A stretch of DNA of 64,000 nt, from the NCBI GenBank assembly GCA_902362725.1, contig CABIXM010000014.1, forward strand, positions 24,194 to 88,193. The letters are read 5' to 3'. Each line of letters opens with the position of its first letter. Positions within the stretch are counted from its first letter, which is position 1. Below, in pieces: positions 1 through 8,695 of the stretch. Position numbers and translations under genes: made by a program. The notes below the pieces were generated by a model that made no database searches, was not told the DNA's origin, and saw only the letters and a list, made by a program, of their open reading frames with translations. This stretch comes from Clostridiaceae bacterium (lineage in GTDB: Bacteria > Bacillota > Clostridia > Lachnospirales > Lachnospiraceae).

Positions 1-1451
1 AGGTCAGCGGCGTAACGAAACGATTTCCGGGTGTTCTGGCGCTGAATAAAGTATCTTTGGAAATTCCCAAGGGCGTGGTATATGGAATTGTTGGAGAAAA
101 TGGAGCAGGAAAATCTACGCTGATGAAGATTCTGTCCGGCGTCTATGAAAAGGATGAGGGTACGATTGAGTTTGATGGGGAGATCATTGAGCATACCACA
201 CCGATTCAGGCGCTGCGCAGGGGCTTGAGCATCATTTACCAGGAGTTCAATTTGGTCAATACGATGACTGTGGGTGAAAATATTTTCCTCGGAAGATTCT
301 CGGAAAATCATGGGATGAAGGGTACCCATCAGAAGGCCCGCGAGCTTCTGGACAGCATCGGTAGCAAGATTGACACCTATACGCTGGTGGGGGATTTAAG
401 CGCTTCCGAAATGCAGATGGTAGAGATTACCAAGGCTCTTTCCTTTGATTCGAAGCTGATCATCATGGATGAACCCAGCAGCAGTCTGACCACAGAGGAG
501 CTGAAGAAGCTGGGCGAGATCATTTTCCAGTTGAGAAATAAGGGCATTTCTATCATCTATATCAGCCACAAGCTGGATGAGATTTTTGAATACTGCAATA
601 TTGTCACCATTATGCGTGACGGTAATGTCATTGACACCAAACCTATCGAGGAACTGACCAGAAGCGAGATGATTGCCAAGATGGTGGGCCGTACCATCGA
701 AAATGAGTACCCGCCCCGGGCACATTTCGTGGGAGAACCTCTTCTGGAGGTGAAAAACCTCAACACAAGTAAGCTACACGATATCAACTTTACTCTGCAC
801 AAAGGCGAGATCCTGGGTCTGGTAGGCCTGGTGGGAGCCGGAAGAACCGAGATCATCCGGGCCATCTATGGAGCGGATAAGGTCAAGAGCAAGGAGCTCA
901 TCATGGAAGGAAAACCTGTGACCGTATCGAGCCCCAGAGACGCGAAAGCGCTGGGCATGGGACTGGTTCCCGAGGACCGGAAGCAGGAGGGCCTGATTTT
1001 ACGCTTTTCCGTAGGTGAAAATATCACCATGGCGGCCCTGAGCGAGATTGCGAAAAAGGGTGTGCTGAACCGTAAGAAAGAGAAGGAGATCGAGAATCGT
1101 CAGATTGAAAACCTTCTGATCAAGACGCCGAGCGCGGCTGCCAAGGTGTTGAATCTGTCCGGTGGAAACCAGCAGAAATGCGTCGTGGGAAGATGGCTGG
1201 AGCTGAATCCCAAGGTATTGATTCTGGACGAGCCGACCAGAGGCATCGACGTAGGAGCAAAGTATGAGATTTATGTGCTGATGAACAAGATCGTGGAGCA
1301 GGGAGGAGCCATCATTATGATTTCCTCTGAGCTTCCGGAAGTTCTGAGCATGAGCAACCGCGTACTGACAGTCTGCGACGGCCGGATTACCGGAGAATTC
1401 TCTCCGGAGGAAGTAGATCCGAGCGAGATCATGGACAGGGCCATCGGATAA
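1..1451 (+). CDS. Sugar ABC transporter ATP-binding protein (RbsA/MglA type), 5' end cut by window
   Basis: Cytoplasmic ATPase that powers uptake of a monosaccharide or small glycoside with the two permeases that follow. The frame is open from base 3 (it reads into the first NBD before the visible TTG at 57), so the true start lies outside the window. Two ABC domains in tandem: NBD1 has Walker A GENGAGKST, DEPSSSL Walker B and YISHKLDE; NBD2 has a degenerate Walker A (GLVGAGRTE), the signature LSGGNQQK and DEPTRGID. A canonical second signature with a degenerate second P-loop is normal for the carbohydrate-uptake-2 family. The substrate-binding protein is not in the window and presumably lies upstream. 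Sixteen bases separate it from the first permease, so they are one operon. Confidence 0.95.
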   Translation, partial: VSGVTKRFPGVLALNKVSLEIPKGVVYGIVGENGAGKSTLMKILSGVYEKDEGTIEFDGEIIEHTTPIQALRRGLSIIYQEFNLVNTMTVGENIFLGRFSENHGMKGTHQKARELLDSIGSKIDTYTLVGDLSASEMQMVEITKALSFDSKLIIMDEPSSSLTTEELKKLGEIIFQLRNKGISIIYISHKLDEIFEYCNIVTIMRDGNVIDTKPIEELTRSEMIAKMVGRTIENEYPPRAHFVGEPLLEVKNLNTSKLHDINFTLHKGEILGLVGLVGAGRTEIIRAIYGADKVKSKELIMEGKPVTVSSPRDAKALGMGLVPEDRKQEGLILRFSVGENITMAALSEIAKKGVLNRKKEKEIENRQIENLLIKTPSAAAKVLNLSGGNQQKCVVGRWLELNPKVLILDEPTRGIDVGAKYEIYVLMNKIVEQGGAIIMISSELPEVLSMSNRVLTVCDGRITGEFSPEEVDPSEIMDRAIG

Positions 1452-1467
1452 GGGAAGAGGTAATAGA

Positions 1468-2439
1468 ATGGGAAAATCAATCGACGTAAAAAAATTCTTG
1501 TTACACAATCTTGTGTTGCTGGGCATCGTGGTACTGTGCGTGGTAACGGCGATTGTGGAGCCTTTATTTCTGACACAGAATAACTTTACCAATATTTTGA
1601 GACAGTTCGGTCCCTTAAGCTTTGTAGCGCTGGGTATGACCTACGTGATCATTGGCGGCTTTCTGGACCTGTCTGTGGTAGGTATCATTTCACTGGTAGG
1701 CGTGGTGACGCTGTCCCTGATTGACCCGTTGGGTCAGGTGGGCGCGCTGCTCTGCGGCCTGCTTCTGGGAACCTTCTTAGGCTTCCTGAACGGCGTGATC
1801 CTGGTGGGCTTTGGCGCCCGGATTCAGGCGGAGGTTCTGTTCATCACCTATGGAATGAGCTCGATCTTCGGGGCTATTGCGCTGATTTATACCAATTCCG
1901 AGACGGAGCATATGTCCCGCCTGTCCAATCCCTACACCATTTTCACTTGGATTGGAAAGGGAAAAGTGGGCCCCCTGGCGGTATCCATGATTCTCTTTGT
2001 CATTTCACTGGTGGCGGTGGAGTGGTTCTACCGTAAGACTCTCTGGGGCCGACAGATCGCGCTGATGGGCGGCAATAAGATTGCGGCGACGCTTTGTGGT
2101 TACAATATGAAGCGCACCATGGTTCTGGTATATACCATCTGCGGCCTGTTCGCAGGCATGGGTTCGATTGTTCTGATTTCACGTGTTACGACCGCGTCTC
2201 CGGTGGCCGGAGCAGGCTATGAGACGGACGCCATCATGTCCGTAGTCGTAGGCGGCACGGCGCTGGCCGGAGGAACCGGAAGCGGCATCCGGACCGTGCT
2301 CGGAGTACTGTTAATTATCTTGTTATCCAACTGTATGAATATGCTGGGCGTGTCTACTTATCTGCAGACCATCATGAAGGGTCTCGTTCTTGTCATCGCT
2401 ATCTGGCTGGATAATCGTAAAGAACAACAGATTCATTAA
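1468..2439 (+). CDS. Sugar ABC transporter permease (RbsC-like)
   Basis: Integral membrane permease of the carbohydrate-uptake-2 (ribose/galactose/xylose) family, 323 aa, with about eight to ten hydrophobic segments beginning at residue 10. The family-typical stretch GFLDLSVVGI sits in the second third of TM2-3, and VVVGGTALAGGTGS near residue 260 is the conserved loop seen in RbsC and XylH. SD sequence GAAGAGG lies ten bases before the ATG. It is followed after 12 bases by a second, different permease, so the channel is probably a heterodimer instead of the homodimer usual in RbsC systems. Confidence 0.93.
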   Translation: MGKSIDVKKFLLHNLVLLGIVVLCVVTAIVEPLFLTQNNFTNILRQFGPLSFVALGMTYVIIGGFLDLSVVGIISLVGVVTLSLIDPLGQVGALLCGLLLGTFLGFLNGVILVGFGARIQAEVLFITYGMSSIFGAIALIYTNSETEHMSRLSNPYTIFTWIGKGKVGPLAVSMILFVISLVAVEWFYRKTLWGRQIALMGGNKIAATLCGYNMKRTMVLVYTICGLFAGMGSIVLISRVTTASPVAGAGYETDAIMSVVVGGTALAGGTGSGIRTVLGVLLIILLSNCMNMLGVSTYLQTIMKGLVLVIAIWLDNRKEQQIH

Positions 2440-2451
2440 GGAGGGCAGAAG

Positions 2452-3420
2452 ATGGATACCAAGCGTGTTTTCATAAAAGCAAAACAAGTTTTACTGAAGC
2501 AGAAAGCAGTATTGGCGATTCTGGCAATGCTGATTCTAATGTTGTTTTTCAACACACAGTTTTACAGTGTATACAACTGGATGAACGTATTCCGTTCCGC
2601 GACGGTACAGGGAATCATTGCCATGGGCGTGACTATGACCGTGCTCTGCGCGGCCTGCGATCTGTCGGTGGGTGGAATCATGTGTCTGTCCGGTGTTATT
2701 ACGGTTCTGATGATCAATTCCGGTATGCCCATCGCGGTAGCCTGCCTCTGCGCATTGCTGGCCGGAGCGGCTGTGGGTCTGGTCAATGGGTTCCTGGTAG
2801 TACATCAGAGAACGGAGCCCTTTATCATTACTCTGGGTATGGGAACCCTGCTGAAGGGTATCTGCCAGCAGCTGACGGACGCGCACCCGATTGCCTGCAC
2901 CAATATGGAATTCATGAAGATTTCCAATACCAAGATTTTCGGACATATTCCGATTCTGGTGCTGTATATGGCGATCATTCTGGTGATTTTTTTCTGCGTG
3001 CTGCGGTTTACGACCTACGGAAGAAACTGCTATGCCATCGGAGGCAATTATGATGTGGCGAAATATTCCGGTATCAATACGGTGATGATCAAGTGGTCCA
3101 CTTTTGTAATCTCCGGCGTGATGGCGGCGCTGGCGGGTATTCTCCTGTCCTCCAGAATGAACTCTGCGTCCTCCGTGTACGGAGACAATACCGGTATGCT
3201 GGTCAACTGCGGCGTCGTAATCGGCGGAACCTCCTTCGCGGGTGGTATCGGCGGTGTGGTACAGAGCTTTATAGGAGTGTTCGTTTTGCAGTTGATGTCT
3301 AACTGTATGGACTGTCTGGGAATCGGAGCCTATGTGCAGCAGCTTCTGCAGGGTATCATTATTGTACTGATTCTGGGATTTGACTGCTTCGGCCGTCTGA
3401 GAAAGCGGGAGCATGTATAA
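2452..3420 (+). CDS. Second sugar ABC transporter permease
   Basis: Paralogue-type partner of the preceding permease, 322 aa, multi-pass membrane protein of the same BPD_transp_2 family. It carries the same landmarks: AACDLSVGGIMCLSG in the N-terminal third and VVIGGTSFAGGIGG near residue 260. A perfect SD (AAGGAGG) precedes the ATG. The pair of permeases with one two-domain ATPase suggests a heteromeric importer. Substrate cannot be read from sequence; the downstream enzymes point to a beta-glucoside or a galactoside. Confidence 0.92.
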   Translation: MDTKRVFIKAKQVLLKQKAVLAILAMLILMLFFNTQFYSVYNWMNVFRSATVQGIIAMGVTMTVLCAACDLSVGGIMCLSGVITVLMINSGMPIAVACLCALLAGAAVGLVNGFLVVHQRTEPFIITLGMGTLLKGICQQLTDAHPIACTNMEFMKISNTKIFGHIPILVLYMAIILVIFFCVLRFTTYGRNCYAIGGNYDVAKYSGINTVMIKWSTFVISGVMAALAGILLSSRMNSASSVYGDNTGMLVNCGVVIGGTSFAGGIGGVVQSFIGVFVLQLMSNCMDCLGIGAYVQQLLQGIIIVLILGFDCFGRLRKREHV

Positions 3421-3438
3421 GTAAAGGAGAGACAGACT

Positions 3439-4482
3439 ATGAGCGTGACAGTGAAAGCATTTGACAAACTTCGGGACGGACGGATCGCGAACCTGTACAC
3501 CATTGAGAATCAGAAGGGGATGCAAGCCGTATTGACGGATTTCGGAGCCGTTCTGGTGAAGCTTCTGGTGCTGGATCAGGACGGAAAGCTGAGAGATGTG
3601 GTGCTGGGTTATGACGAACTGGAAAAATACGAGGATAATTTTGATATGCTGGGAACGACAGTGGGCCGTAATGTGAACCGGATTGAGAAGGGCCGTTTTA
3701 CTATCGACGGCGTGGAGTATCAGCTGGAAATCAATGAGAATGATAATAACATTCACAGCAGCATGGCCCACGGCTTCCACAAGGTCCTCTGGGAGGCAGA
3801 GAGTTTCACGGATGACAGCGTATCCTTCACCTATCACAGCCCCGACATGGAAAACGGATTTCCGGGCAATCTGGATATCTCACTGACCTATACGCTGACG
3901 GATACAGGCGCTCTGATTCTGTCCTATTATGGAACCACAGATAAAAAGACACTGGTAAATCTTACCAATCACTCTTATTTTAACCTGTCTGGCTATGAGA
4001 CGGGCAATATTTTGGATACCATCGTGTGGATCAACGCGGAGCAGTTTACACCGGTGCGGAAGGGAATCATTCCCACCGGGGAAATCCGCGATGTGGCTGG
4101 TACGCCCATGGATTTTCGGAAGCCCAGGGCCATCGGGCAGGAGATTCACGCCGATGACGAGCAGCTGAAGCTGGTCTATGGCTACGATCACAATTTCGTT
4201 TTGAAAGGTTTCGGAAAGGGACTCCGCAAAGCCGCGACAGCCGAGAGTCCCAAGTCGGGCATTCGGATGACCGTGTATACAGATCTGCCGGGCCTGCAGT
4301 TTTACGCAGGCAATACCACCCGGGACATCATAGGAAAGGGCGGTGTGCTGATTACGAAAAATAGCGGCTTCTGTATGGAAAGCCATTATTACGCCAACAG
4401 CATCAACACTCCGAATTTCCCGCAGCCCATTCTGGATAAGGGCGGGCTGTATAAGACGACGACTATCTATCAGTTTACATAA
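3439..4482 (+). CDS. galM: Aldose 1-epimerase (galactose mutarotase)
   Basis: Cytoplasmic mutarotase that interconverts alpha and beta anomers of free hexose, 347 aa, normal family length. Motifs of the GalM family are visible: GTTVGRNVNRIEKG near residue 75, NDNNIHS near 98, NLTNHSYFNLSG near 175 with the catalytic histidine, and the catalytic-glutamate region FCMESHYYANSINTPNFP near the C-terminus. In this operon it would equilibrate the glucose released by the downstream glycosidase. SD AAAGGAGA is nine bases before the ATG. Confidence 0.95.
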   Translation: MSVTVKAFDKLRDGRIANLYTIENQKGMQAVLTDFGAVLVKLLVLDQDGKLRDVVLGYDELEKYEDNFDMLGTTVGRNVNRIEKGRFTIDGVEYQLEINENDNNIHSSMAHGFHKVLWEAESFTDDSVSFTYHSPDMENGFPGNLDISLTYTLTDTGALILSYYGTTDKKTLVNLTNHSYFNLSGYETGNILDTIVWINAEQFTPVRKGIIPTGEIRDVAGTPMDFRKPRAIGQEIHADDEQLKLVYGYDHNFVLKGFGKGLRKAATAESPKSGIRMTVYTDLPGLQFYAGNTTRDIIGKGGVLITKNSGFCMESHYYANSINTPNFPQPILDKGGLYKTTTIYQFT

Positions 4483-4514
4483 TGAAAACATAAAAGAAGG
4501 AGGAGTCTGTGGTC

Positions 4515-5903
4515 ATGAAAAAACAGGTAAAAATTGTAACAATTGGTGGAGGCAGCAGTTACACGCCTGAGCTGATCGAGGGGTTCATCAGGCGCTATGA
4601 AGAGCTTCCCATCGGGGAAATGTGGCTGGTGGATGTGGAGCGCGGCAAAGAAAAGCTGCGTATCGTATCGGAACTGGCACAGAGAATGTGGGATGCTTCG
4701 CCCTATCAGGTAAAGGTGCATACGACGCTGGATCGCCGGGAAGCGCTTCCGGGGGCGGATTTTGTGACCACACAGTTCCGTGTGGGACTTCTGGAGGCTC
4801 GGATTAAGGATGAGCGTATCCCGGATCTGCACGGAATGCTGGGGCAGGAGACCAACGGCGCAGGCGGTATCTTCAAGGCCTTCCGGACTATTCCGGTTAT
4901 CGGACAGATTATCGACGATATGCGGGAGCTGTGTCCGGATGCCTGGCTGATCAATTTTACGAATCCCAGCGGTATGGTGACTGAGGCGGCCATCAAAAAA
5001 TTTGGCTGGAAGAAGACCATCGGTCTGTGTAACGTGCCGACCATCGCGCAGATGCGGGAGTCGGGCAATATCGGCGAGACTGAAGAGGAGCTGACTTATC
5101 AGTTCGCCGGACTGAATCATTTCCACTGGCATAAAGTGACAAACCGCGACGGCGAGGATGTGACAGCGGAGGTTCTGAAGCATGTCAATGAGAAGAACGG
5201 CGGTACGCCGGTGAATATCTATCAGGAGCCGTTCCCGGAGGAACTGCTGGATTCCATGAAAATGGTTCCCTGCGGTTATCACAGATATTATTTTATGCAG
5301 CGGGAGATGCTGGAACACAGTATCCAGGAGTTCAAAAAGGGCGGAACCAGAGCCGAGCAGATGTATCAGGTGGAGCATGAGCTGTTTGAGCTCTACGCTC
5401 AGCCGGGACTTCACGAGAAGCCGGAGCAGCTTGGCAAGCGCGGCGGAGCCTATTATAGTGACGCGGCCTGTGAGTGTATCAGCGCCATTTACAATGACAG
5501 GCATCTGAGAATGACGGTCAGCACCGAAAATAAGGGTGCGCTTCCCTGTCTGGCACCGGATTCCATCGTGGAGGTCAGCAGCCTGATTTCCGCCAGGGGA
5601 GCGGAGCCCATCGCATGGGGCGAGATGCCGCCTGCGGCAAGAGGCTGGCTGCAGCTGATGAAGGCCATGGAGGAGTGCGTCATCGAGGCGGCTATTACGG
5701 GAGATTATGGTCTGGCGCTGGAGGCCTTTACCATGAATCCGTTGATCGAAAGCGGAAAAGAGGGCAAGCGGGTGTTAGATGAGCTTTTGGTAGCCCATGA
5801 GAAGTACCTGCCCCAGTTTGCGGAGAAGATTCAGGAACTGAAGGCTGCCGGTGTGGAGACCGACGACGAGGTAGTCCGGGAGCTTCTGAGAAAGGGACTG
5901 TAG
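4515..5903 (+). CDS. Family 4 glycoside hydrolase, 6-phospho-beta-glucosidase type
   Basis: NAD- and Mn-dependent GH4 enzyme that cleaves phosphorylated glycosides by an oxidation-elimination mechanism. The N-terminal Rossmann motif VTIGGGSSYTPELIEG, the metal-ligand cysteine in GLCNVPT (about residue 175) and the ligand histidine in GLNHFHWHK (about 203) are all present. GGGSSYTPEL and the GQETNGAGG segment fit the 6-phospho-beta-glucosidase branch better than the alpha-galactosidase branch. A GTG at 4509 is in frame and closer (5 bases) to the GGAGG at 4499-4503; the ATG at 4515 is 11 bases away, so either start is possible. Followed after one base by a ROK kinase, which would supply the 6-phospho substrate. 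Confidence 0.9.
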   Translation: MKKQVKIVTIGGGSSYTPELIEGFIRRYEELPIGEMWLVDVERGKEKLRIVSELAQRMWDASPYQVKVHTTLDRREALPGADFVTTQFRVGLLEARIKDERIPDLHGMLGQETNGAGGIFKAFRTIPVIGQIIDDMRELCPDAWLINFTNPSGMVTEAAIKKFGWKKTIGLCNVPTIAQMRESGNIGETEEELTYQFAGLNHFHWHKVTNRDGEDVTAEVLKHVNEKNGGTPVNIYQEPFPEELLDSMKMVPCGYHRYYFMQREMLEHSIQEFKKGGTRAEQMYQVEHELFELYAQPGLHEKPEQLGKRGGAYYSDAACECISAIYNDRHLRMTVSTENKGALPCLAPDSIVEVSSLISARGAEPIAWGEMPPAARGWLQLMKAMEECVIEAAITGDYGLALEAFTMNPLIESGKEGKRVLDELLVAHEKYLPQFAEKIQELKAAGVETDDEVVRELLRKGL

Positions 5904-5904
5904 C

Positions 5905-6867
5905 ATGAAGTTTTATATTGGAATTGACGTGGGTGGTACGAAGATTGCTTACGGTCTGTTTGATGAAGCGCGCAAGCTGCTGGTGAGAAAGCAGACAGCT
6001 TCGGATGATCAGAAGGAAGGCCAGGAGTTTTTTGAGCCGGTGCTGGAGATTATCCGGGGATTTATGGAGGAGACCGGGAACCGTGGAGGAACCGTGGAGG
6101 GTATCGGCATCGGGATCACAGGTTTTGTAGATTTTGAAAAAGGAGCCCTGACGAAGACGGCCAGTCTGCCGAAGCTTAATAATTTTGCAGTGGTGGATTA
6201 CCTGAAATCCAGGCTGGATCAGGATATCCGCATCGTCATGGACAATGACTGTCACTGTGGCGCGCTGGCGGAATATCGGCAGGGCGCTGGCCGGGGACGC
6301 CGGAATATGTTGTACTGTCCGGTCAGCACCGGAATCTCCAGCGGCATGATCATTGACGGAAGGCTGTTTCGCGGCAGCAACGGGGCATCCGGCGAGAGCG
6401 GGCATATGCTTGCTGCAGTGCCGGAAGAGGTGGGCATGGCCTGCAGCTGTGGCAATGTGGGCTGCTTTAATTCTCTGGGTTCCGGAAAAGCAATCTTAAA
6501 ATATGTAAAAAAATGGATCAAAGAAGACGGGGAAAGCTCTATTCTGCCGGAACTGGCAGGGGGCGTGGATCAGATTACGACCCGCCATATCAACGAGGCA
6601 TATGAGAAAGGCGACGCAGTAGCCATCCGGGCTGTAGAACAGATGGCCCACTATCTGGCCATCTGGATTTTCGACGTTTACATGCTTCTGAATATCGACT
6701 GCATCGTATTCAGCGGCGGTCTGCTGGCCATGGGCGACAAGCTGTTCGGGCGGATGAAAGAGGAGTTTGAGCGGTATCACACCAATGAGTTCCCGGTGGA
6801 ATTTTTTCAGACGGAGCTGGGAAGCGATTCTGGACTTATCGGCGCGGTTGAGTTATTATTTGACTGA
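5905..6867 (+). CDS. ROK family sugar/beta-glucoside kinase
   Basis: Predicted ATP-dependent 6-kinase. The N-terminal phosphate-binding motif GIDVGGTKIAYGLFD and the ATP-site GIGITGFVDFEKG mark the ROK fold; catalytic aspartate lies in MDNDCHCGALAE (about residue 113). The zinc-binding ROK signature is present as GHMLAAVPEEVGMACSCGNVGC, with His and three Cys. Start ATG is one base after the GH4 stop, so translation is coupled. Together with GH4 this suggests that the imported disaccharide is phosphorylated in the cytoplasm, as in BglK of Klebsiella (known family role); a plain glucokinase is the alternative. Confidence 0.88.
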   Translation: MKFYIGIDVGGTKIAYGLFDEARKLLVRKQTASDDQKEGQEFFEPVLEIIRGFMEETGNRGGTVEGIGIGITGFVDFEKGALTKTASLPKLNNFAVVDYLKSRLDQDIRIVMDNDCHCGALAEYRQGAGRGRRNMLYCPVSTGISSGMIIDGRLFRGSNGASGESGHMLAAVPEEVGMACSCGNVGCFNSLGSGKAILKYVKKWIKEDGESSILPELAGGVDQITTRHINEAYEKGDAVAIRAVEQMAHYLAIWIFDVYMLLNIDCIVFSGGLLAMGDKLFGRMKEEFERYHTNEFPVEFFQTELGSDSGLIGAVELLFD

Positions 6868-6878
6868 GGTGAAATAAT

Positions 6879-7712
6879 ATGAGTATTCGACTGATTGCGT
6901 TCGACTTGGACGGAACGCTTCTGAAAGAGGATAAGACAGTTTCCGGGAGAACCATGGCCGCGCTTCAGAATGCGACGGATCGCGGCATCTATCTGGTGCC
7001 CTCCACAGGCAGAATTTACGACGGCATGCCGGATGTGGTAAAGAATATGCCTTTTGTCCGCTATGCCATAACGGTCAATGGAGCGCAGATTTATGACGTG
7101 AAAGAAAAAAGGATTTTGCACCGGGCAGAGCTGACCCGGGCGGAGTCAGAGGCTGTCTTTGCTTACGGCAGAGATTGGGAAGTACTCTGCGGCTGCTATC
7201 AGAATGGCCAGGGCCTGATGGAAGAGAAGGATTTTGCGGATCTGCGGTTCTATGCCCAGAATGTAAAGGCGGCAGAAATGATGAAGCAGGTGTACCGGCC
7301 TTTGAAAAATATGGAGAAAAGGATCTTCGATATAGAGCCGACGATTCAGAAGATTCAGTATTATTTCCGGGAAATTCCGGAGAGGAACCGGAGACTGCCG
7401 GAGATGAAGGCGCATTTTCCCAATCTGGAGATTTCCACATCCCTGCCGAACAACATTGAGATTAATTCGGCTAAGGCGAATAAGGGCCTGGCACTAAAAT
7501 TCCTGTGCGGATATCTGGGAATCGGGCTGGAGGAATGTATGGCGTTCGGCGACGGAACCAACGATCTGGCGCTTCTGAAGACTGCAGGCAGAGGCATGGC
7601 CATGGCTAATGCGGACCCGGAAGTGTTGAAAGCAACGGCGTATCATACGGCCTGTACCAATGAAGAGGACGGCGTGGCGATCGAGATAGAAACCTGTTTA
7701 AAAGAAGTATAA
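6879..7712 (+). CDS. HAD superfamily (Cof type IIB) phosphatase
   Basis: Cytoplasmic sugar-phosphate phosphatase of the Cof/YidA class, 277 aa. HAD motif I is LIAFDLDGTLL at residues 4-14, motif II is VPSTGR, motif III lysine is in NSAKANKGLALKFL, and motif IV is AFGDGTNDLALLKTAG with the C2B cap between II and III. Last gene of the sugar operon, 11 bases after the ROK kinase, with SD GAGGTGA. Its natural substrate is not predictable; it may relieve sugar-phosphate build-up in this pathway. Confidence 0.9.
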   Translation: MSIRLIAFDLDGTLLKEDKTVSGRTMAALQNATDRGIYLVPSTGRIYDGMPDVVKNMPFVRYAITVNGAQIYDVKEKRILHRAELTRAESEAVFAYGRDWEVLCGCYQNGQGLMEEKDFADLRFYAQNVKAAEMMKQVYRPLKNMEKRIFDIEPTIQKIQYYFREIPERNRRLPEMKAHFPNLEISTSLPNNIEINSAKANKGLALKFLCGYLGIGLEECMAFGDGTNDLALLKTAGRGMAMANADPEVLKATAYHTACTNEEDGVAIEIETCLKEV

Positions 7713-7717
7713 GAAGA

Positions 7718-7768
7718 TAAAAATACCGCTTTTCCGGAAAAAAGCAAACCGAAAAAGCGGTGTTTTTA
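7718..7768. terminator. Bidirectional intrinsic terminator
   Basis: Inverted repeat ACCGCTTTT / AAAAGCGGT with A-runs on the left and T-runs on the right. It serves the sugar operon on + and the DeoR gene on -, whose stop codon lies at its edge. Confidence 0.85.
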
Positions 7769-8521
7769 TGCCTGTGTCGTGGTGGTGATGACCTGGATGC
7801 CGTGGCGTTCCATGGTCTCTTTGCATTCCGGGGTAATTTGGTCGTCGGTAACGACCATGGAGACCTCTTCGGAATCGAACAGCTTGGCGACGCTGCGTTT
7901 TCCGAATTTATCGGAGGTGGTCAACACGATGACATGGTCGGCCTGCTTCGCAAATTCTTTTACCACGGCACTTCGGGTGTGATTGATATTAGTGAAGCCG
8001 TTTTCCTCGGTGTAGCCGTCTACGCCGACGAACAGCTTGTCTACGTGGTATTCCCGGGCGCAGAGCTGCGTGACGGGGCCGGTGGTAACCTCGGCTACCG
8101 TATCGTAATCGCCGCCCAGCAGAATAATGTGCGCGGTAGGCACCTGATTCAGGTAGCGGGCGATATAAGCGGAATTGGTGATAATGGTGACGTCTTTCTG
8201 AATGGCCGCTTCCAGCGCGAACAGGGCGCAGGTGGAACCGGACTCAATCATAATGGTCTCCATGGGCTCGACGATCTCCATGGCCCGTTTGGCGATGGCC
8301 TTTTTCTCCGAATAATGGAAAGCCATACGGGAATTGATGGCGTCCGGCGAGGCCTTTGTGGCGTAGCCGTGCTGACGTCTTAAGAGTCCCTGGGACTCCA
8401 GCTCCTCCAGGTCCTTGCGGATAGTTACCATGGAGAGCTTCAGAAGCTCGGACAGCTCCTGGACGCTGACCTTTTCTTTCTCATTGACGAGGTTTATGAT
8501 TTGTAAATGGCGTTCTTTCAT
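7766..8521 (-). CDS. DeoR family transcriptional regulator
   Basis: Repressor/sensor of a sugar phosphate. N-terminal winged HTH is read as ERHLQIINLVNEKEKVSVQE followed by LKLSMVTIRKDLEELE and the DeoR-typical RRQHGYA; the C-terminal sugar-phosphate sensor domain carries IESGSTCALFAL and VGVDGYTEENGF. The start is placed at 8521 since AGGAG lies ten bases upstream of it; an in-frame ATG at 8542 lies above that SD and is less likely. It is divergent from the activase gene at 8696 and shares its 174-base control region, so it probably controls the glycyl radical enzyme module. Confidence 0.92.
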   Translation of the reverse strand: MKERHLQIINLVNEKEKVSVQELSELLKLSMVTIRKDLEELESQGLLRRQHGYATKASPDAINSRMAFHYSEKKAIAKRAMEIVEPMETIMIESGSTCALFALEAAIQKDVTIITNSAYIARYLNQVPTAHIILLGGDYDTVAEVTTGPVTQLCAREYHVDKLFVGVDGYTEENGFTNINHTRSAVVKEFAKQADHVIVLTTSDKFGKRSVAKLFDSEEVSMVVTDDQITPECKETMERHGIQVITTTTQA

Positions 8522-8589
8522 TTGCTTCGTTCTCCTTTGCATTTATTATATAATAAGTGGGAAAATAATGCCACATATTTTCGCTAAAA

Positions 8590-8665
8590 ATTTCAAGAAT
8601 ATTTCAAACGAAATATAAAATAATTTCAAAAATAAGTTTACAAACAATAATGCGAATGATAAACT
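8590..8665 (+). promoter_or_regulatory. Activase promoter with three phased ATTTCAA repeats (putative DeoR operator)
   Basis: Direct repeats ATTTCAA stand at 8590-8596, 8601-8607 and 8623-8629, offset by 11 and 22 bases, hence on one face of the helix. A plausible promoter follows: TTTACA (8637-8642), 17 bases, TAAACT (8660-8665). DeoR proteins often bind direct repeats; binding here is inferred from position only. Confidence 0.5.
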
Positions 8666-8695
8666 AAGAATAAGAAAAGAAAAAGGAGTTATTTC

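Noticed and set aside
2536..3837. 433-codon open frame on the minus strand
   Set aside because: Runs antisense over permease 2 and galM, has no SD, is His/Gln-rich and resembles no protein; the + genes are certain.
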